Shown: positions 5,925 through 6,291 of the stretch, one piece after another | Layout of the letters: each line of letters opens with the position of its first letter | How positions within the stretch are numbered: the first letter of the stretch is position 1 | NCBI GenBank assembly: GCA_027036755.1 | Contig: JALWDV010000829.1 | Span: forward strand, 1-6,291 | DNA from: Anaerolineae bacterium | Lineage (GTDB): Bacteria > Chloroflexota > Anaerolineae > J102 | Direction: 5' to 3' | Length of the DNA: 6,291 nt | Notes under the pieces: generated by a model | What the model saw: the letters and a program-made list of their open reading frames with translations, nothing else | Told to the model about the DNA's origin: nothing | Databases searched by the model: none | Program-made: the position numbers and the translations under genes

Positions 5925-6291
5925 ATGTCTTATCTCGAACACTATCGCAATCTTCCCGCGCTCATCACCGGCGGGCTGGGGTTCATTGGCTCGAATCTGG
6001 CGCACCGGCTGGTCGCGTTGGGGGCCCAGGTCACCCTCATCGATAACCTGCTGCCCGACACCGGCTGGCATCCAGCCAATATCGCTGATCTGAGAGGCCG
6101 CGTCAGGCTGGTCATCGGCGATATCGGCGATCCCGAAACGGCCCGGGCCGTGGTCGCGGGGCAGGCCGTCATCTTCAATCTGGCGGGCTCCATCAGCCAC
6201 ATCGATTCCATGCGCCAACCGCTGATGGACCTGGAGGCCAACGCCCGGGCGCATCTCGTGCTGCTGGAGGCCGCGCGGCAGGTGCAGCCCG
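5925..6291 (+). CDS. NAD-dependent epimerase/dehydratase (extended SDR), N-terminal part, cut by the window edge
   Basis: About 122 codons are present and the frame is open to the end of the window, so the rest lies to the right; family members are usually 300-350 residues. The nucleotide-binding fold is clear: T-G-G-L-G-F-I-G-S (15-23) is the dinucleotide loop, and D40 ending strand 2 in L-I-D-N-L should bind the NAD ribose, favouring NAD over NADP. G-D-I-G-D (65-69) contacts the adenine region and N-L-A-G (85-88) follows strand 4. The segment S-H-I-D-S-M and the N-A-R-A-H-L-V-L-L-E-A-A run (106-117) match the helix after it. Relatives are UDP-glucose 4-epimerases, dTDP-glucose dehydratases and related nucleotide-sugar enzymes for envelope or polysaccharide synthesis. 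The catalytic Tyr-x-x-x-Lys lies outside the window, so the exact reaction cannot be stated. Confidence 0.88.
   Translation, partial: MSYLEHYRNLPALITGGLGFIGSNLAHRLVALGAQVTLIDNLLPDTGWHPANIADLRGRVRLVIGDIGDPETARAVVAGQAVIFNLAGSISHIDSMRQPLMDLEANARAHLVLLEAARQVQP

Overview
The window reads as a GC-rich bacterial chromosomal segment with six genes: five complete and one running off the right edge. The lineage is not proven by any marker here. Three things together suggest Chloroflexota or a similar deep-branching GC-rich bacterium: palindromic intergenic repeats, mixed Shine-Dalgarno and SD-less starts, and a likely leaderless promoter. That assignment is inference from general resemblance.

Left part (about 1-3116, minus strand). 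A dense cluster of palindromes (1-80) and a strong intrinsic terminator (about 126-161) lie downstream of a three-gene run read right to left: a TerC-family membrane protein (3116-2232), a TRAP transporter small permease (DctQ type, 2165-1566) and a TRAP large permease (DctM type, 1531-185). The gaps are 66 and 34 bases with no visible terminator between the genes, so one transcript is plausible. The two permeases form the sodium-coupled membrane part of a TRAP importer, probably for an organic acid. The substrate-binding protein they require is not in the window.

Middle (3117-4554). A 205-base divergent spacer separates terC from a plus-strand class V aminotransferase of the alanine/serine-glyoxylate type (3322-4401). 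This gene converges on the next minus-strand gene. The 153-base convergent spacer holds a GC hairpin and an 88-base imperfect palindrome resembling a small non-autonomous (MITE-like) element.

Right part (4555-6291). A single-domain A24 prepilin peptidase (minus, 5052-4555) is divergent from a class I SAM-dependent methyltransferase (plus, 5079-5801), with only 26 bases between the start codons. Next comes the N-terminal third of an extended short-chain dehydrogenase/NAD-dependent sugar epimerase (plus, from 5925), preceded by a -10-like box placed as expected for a leaderless mRNA. I see no shared pathway among the right-hand genes.

I found no CRISPR array, RNA gene, phage gene or transposase, and no clear evidence of a new multi-gene system. 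The items most worth a second look are the structured repeat at the left end, the TerC-TRAP run without a binding protein, the MITE-like palindrome and the leaderless-type promoter.
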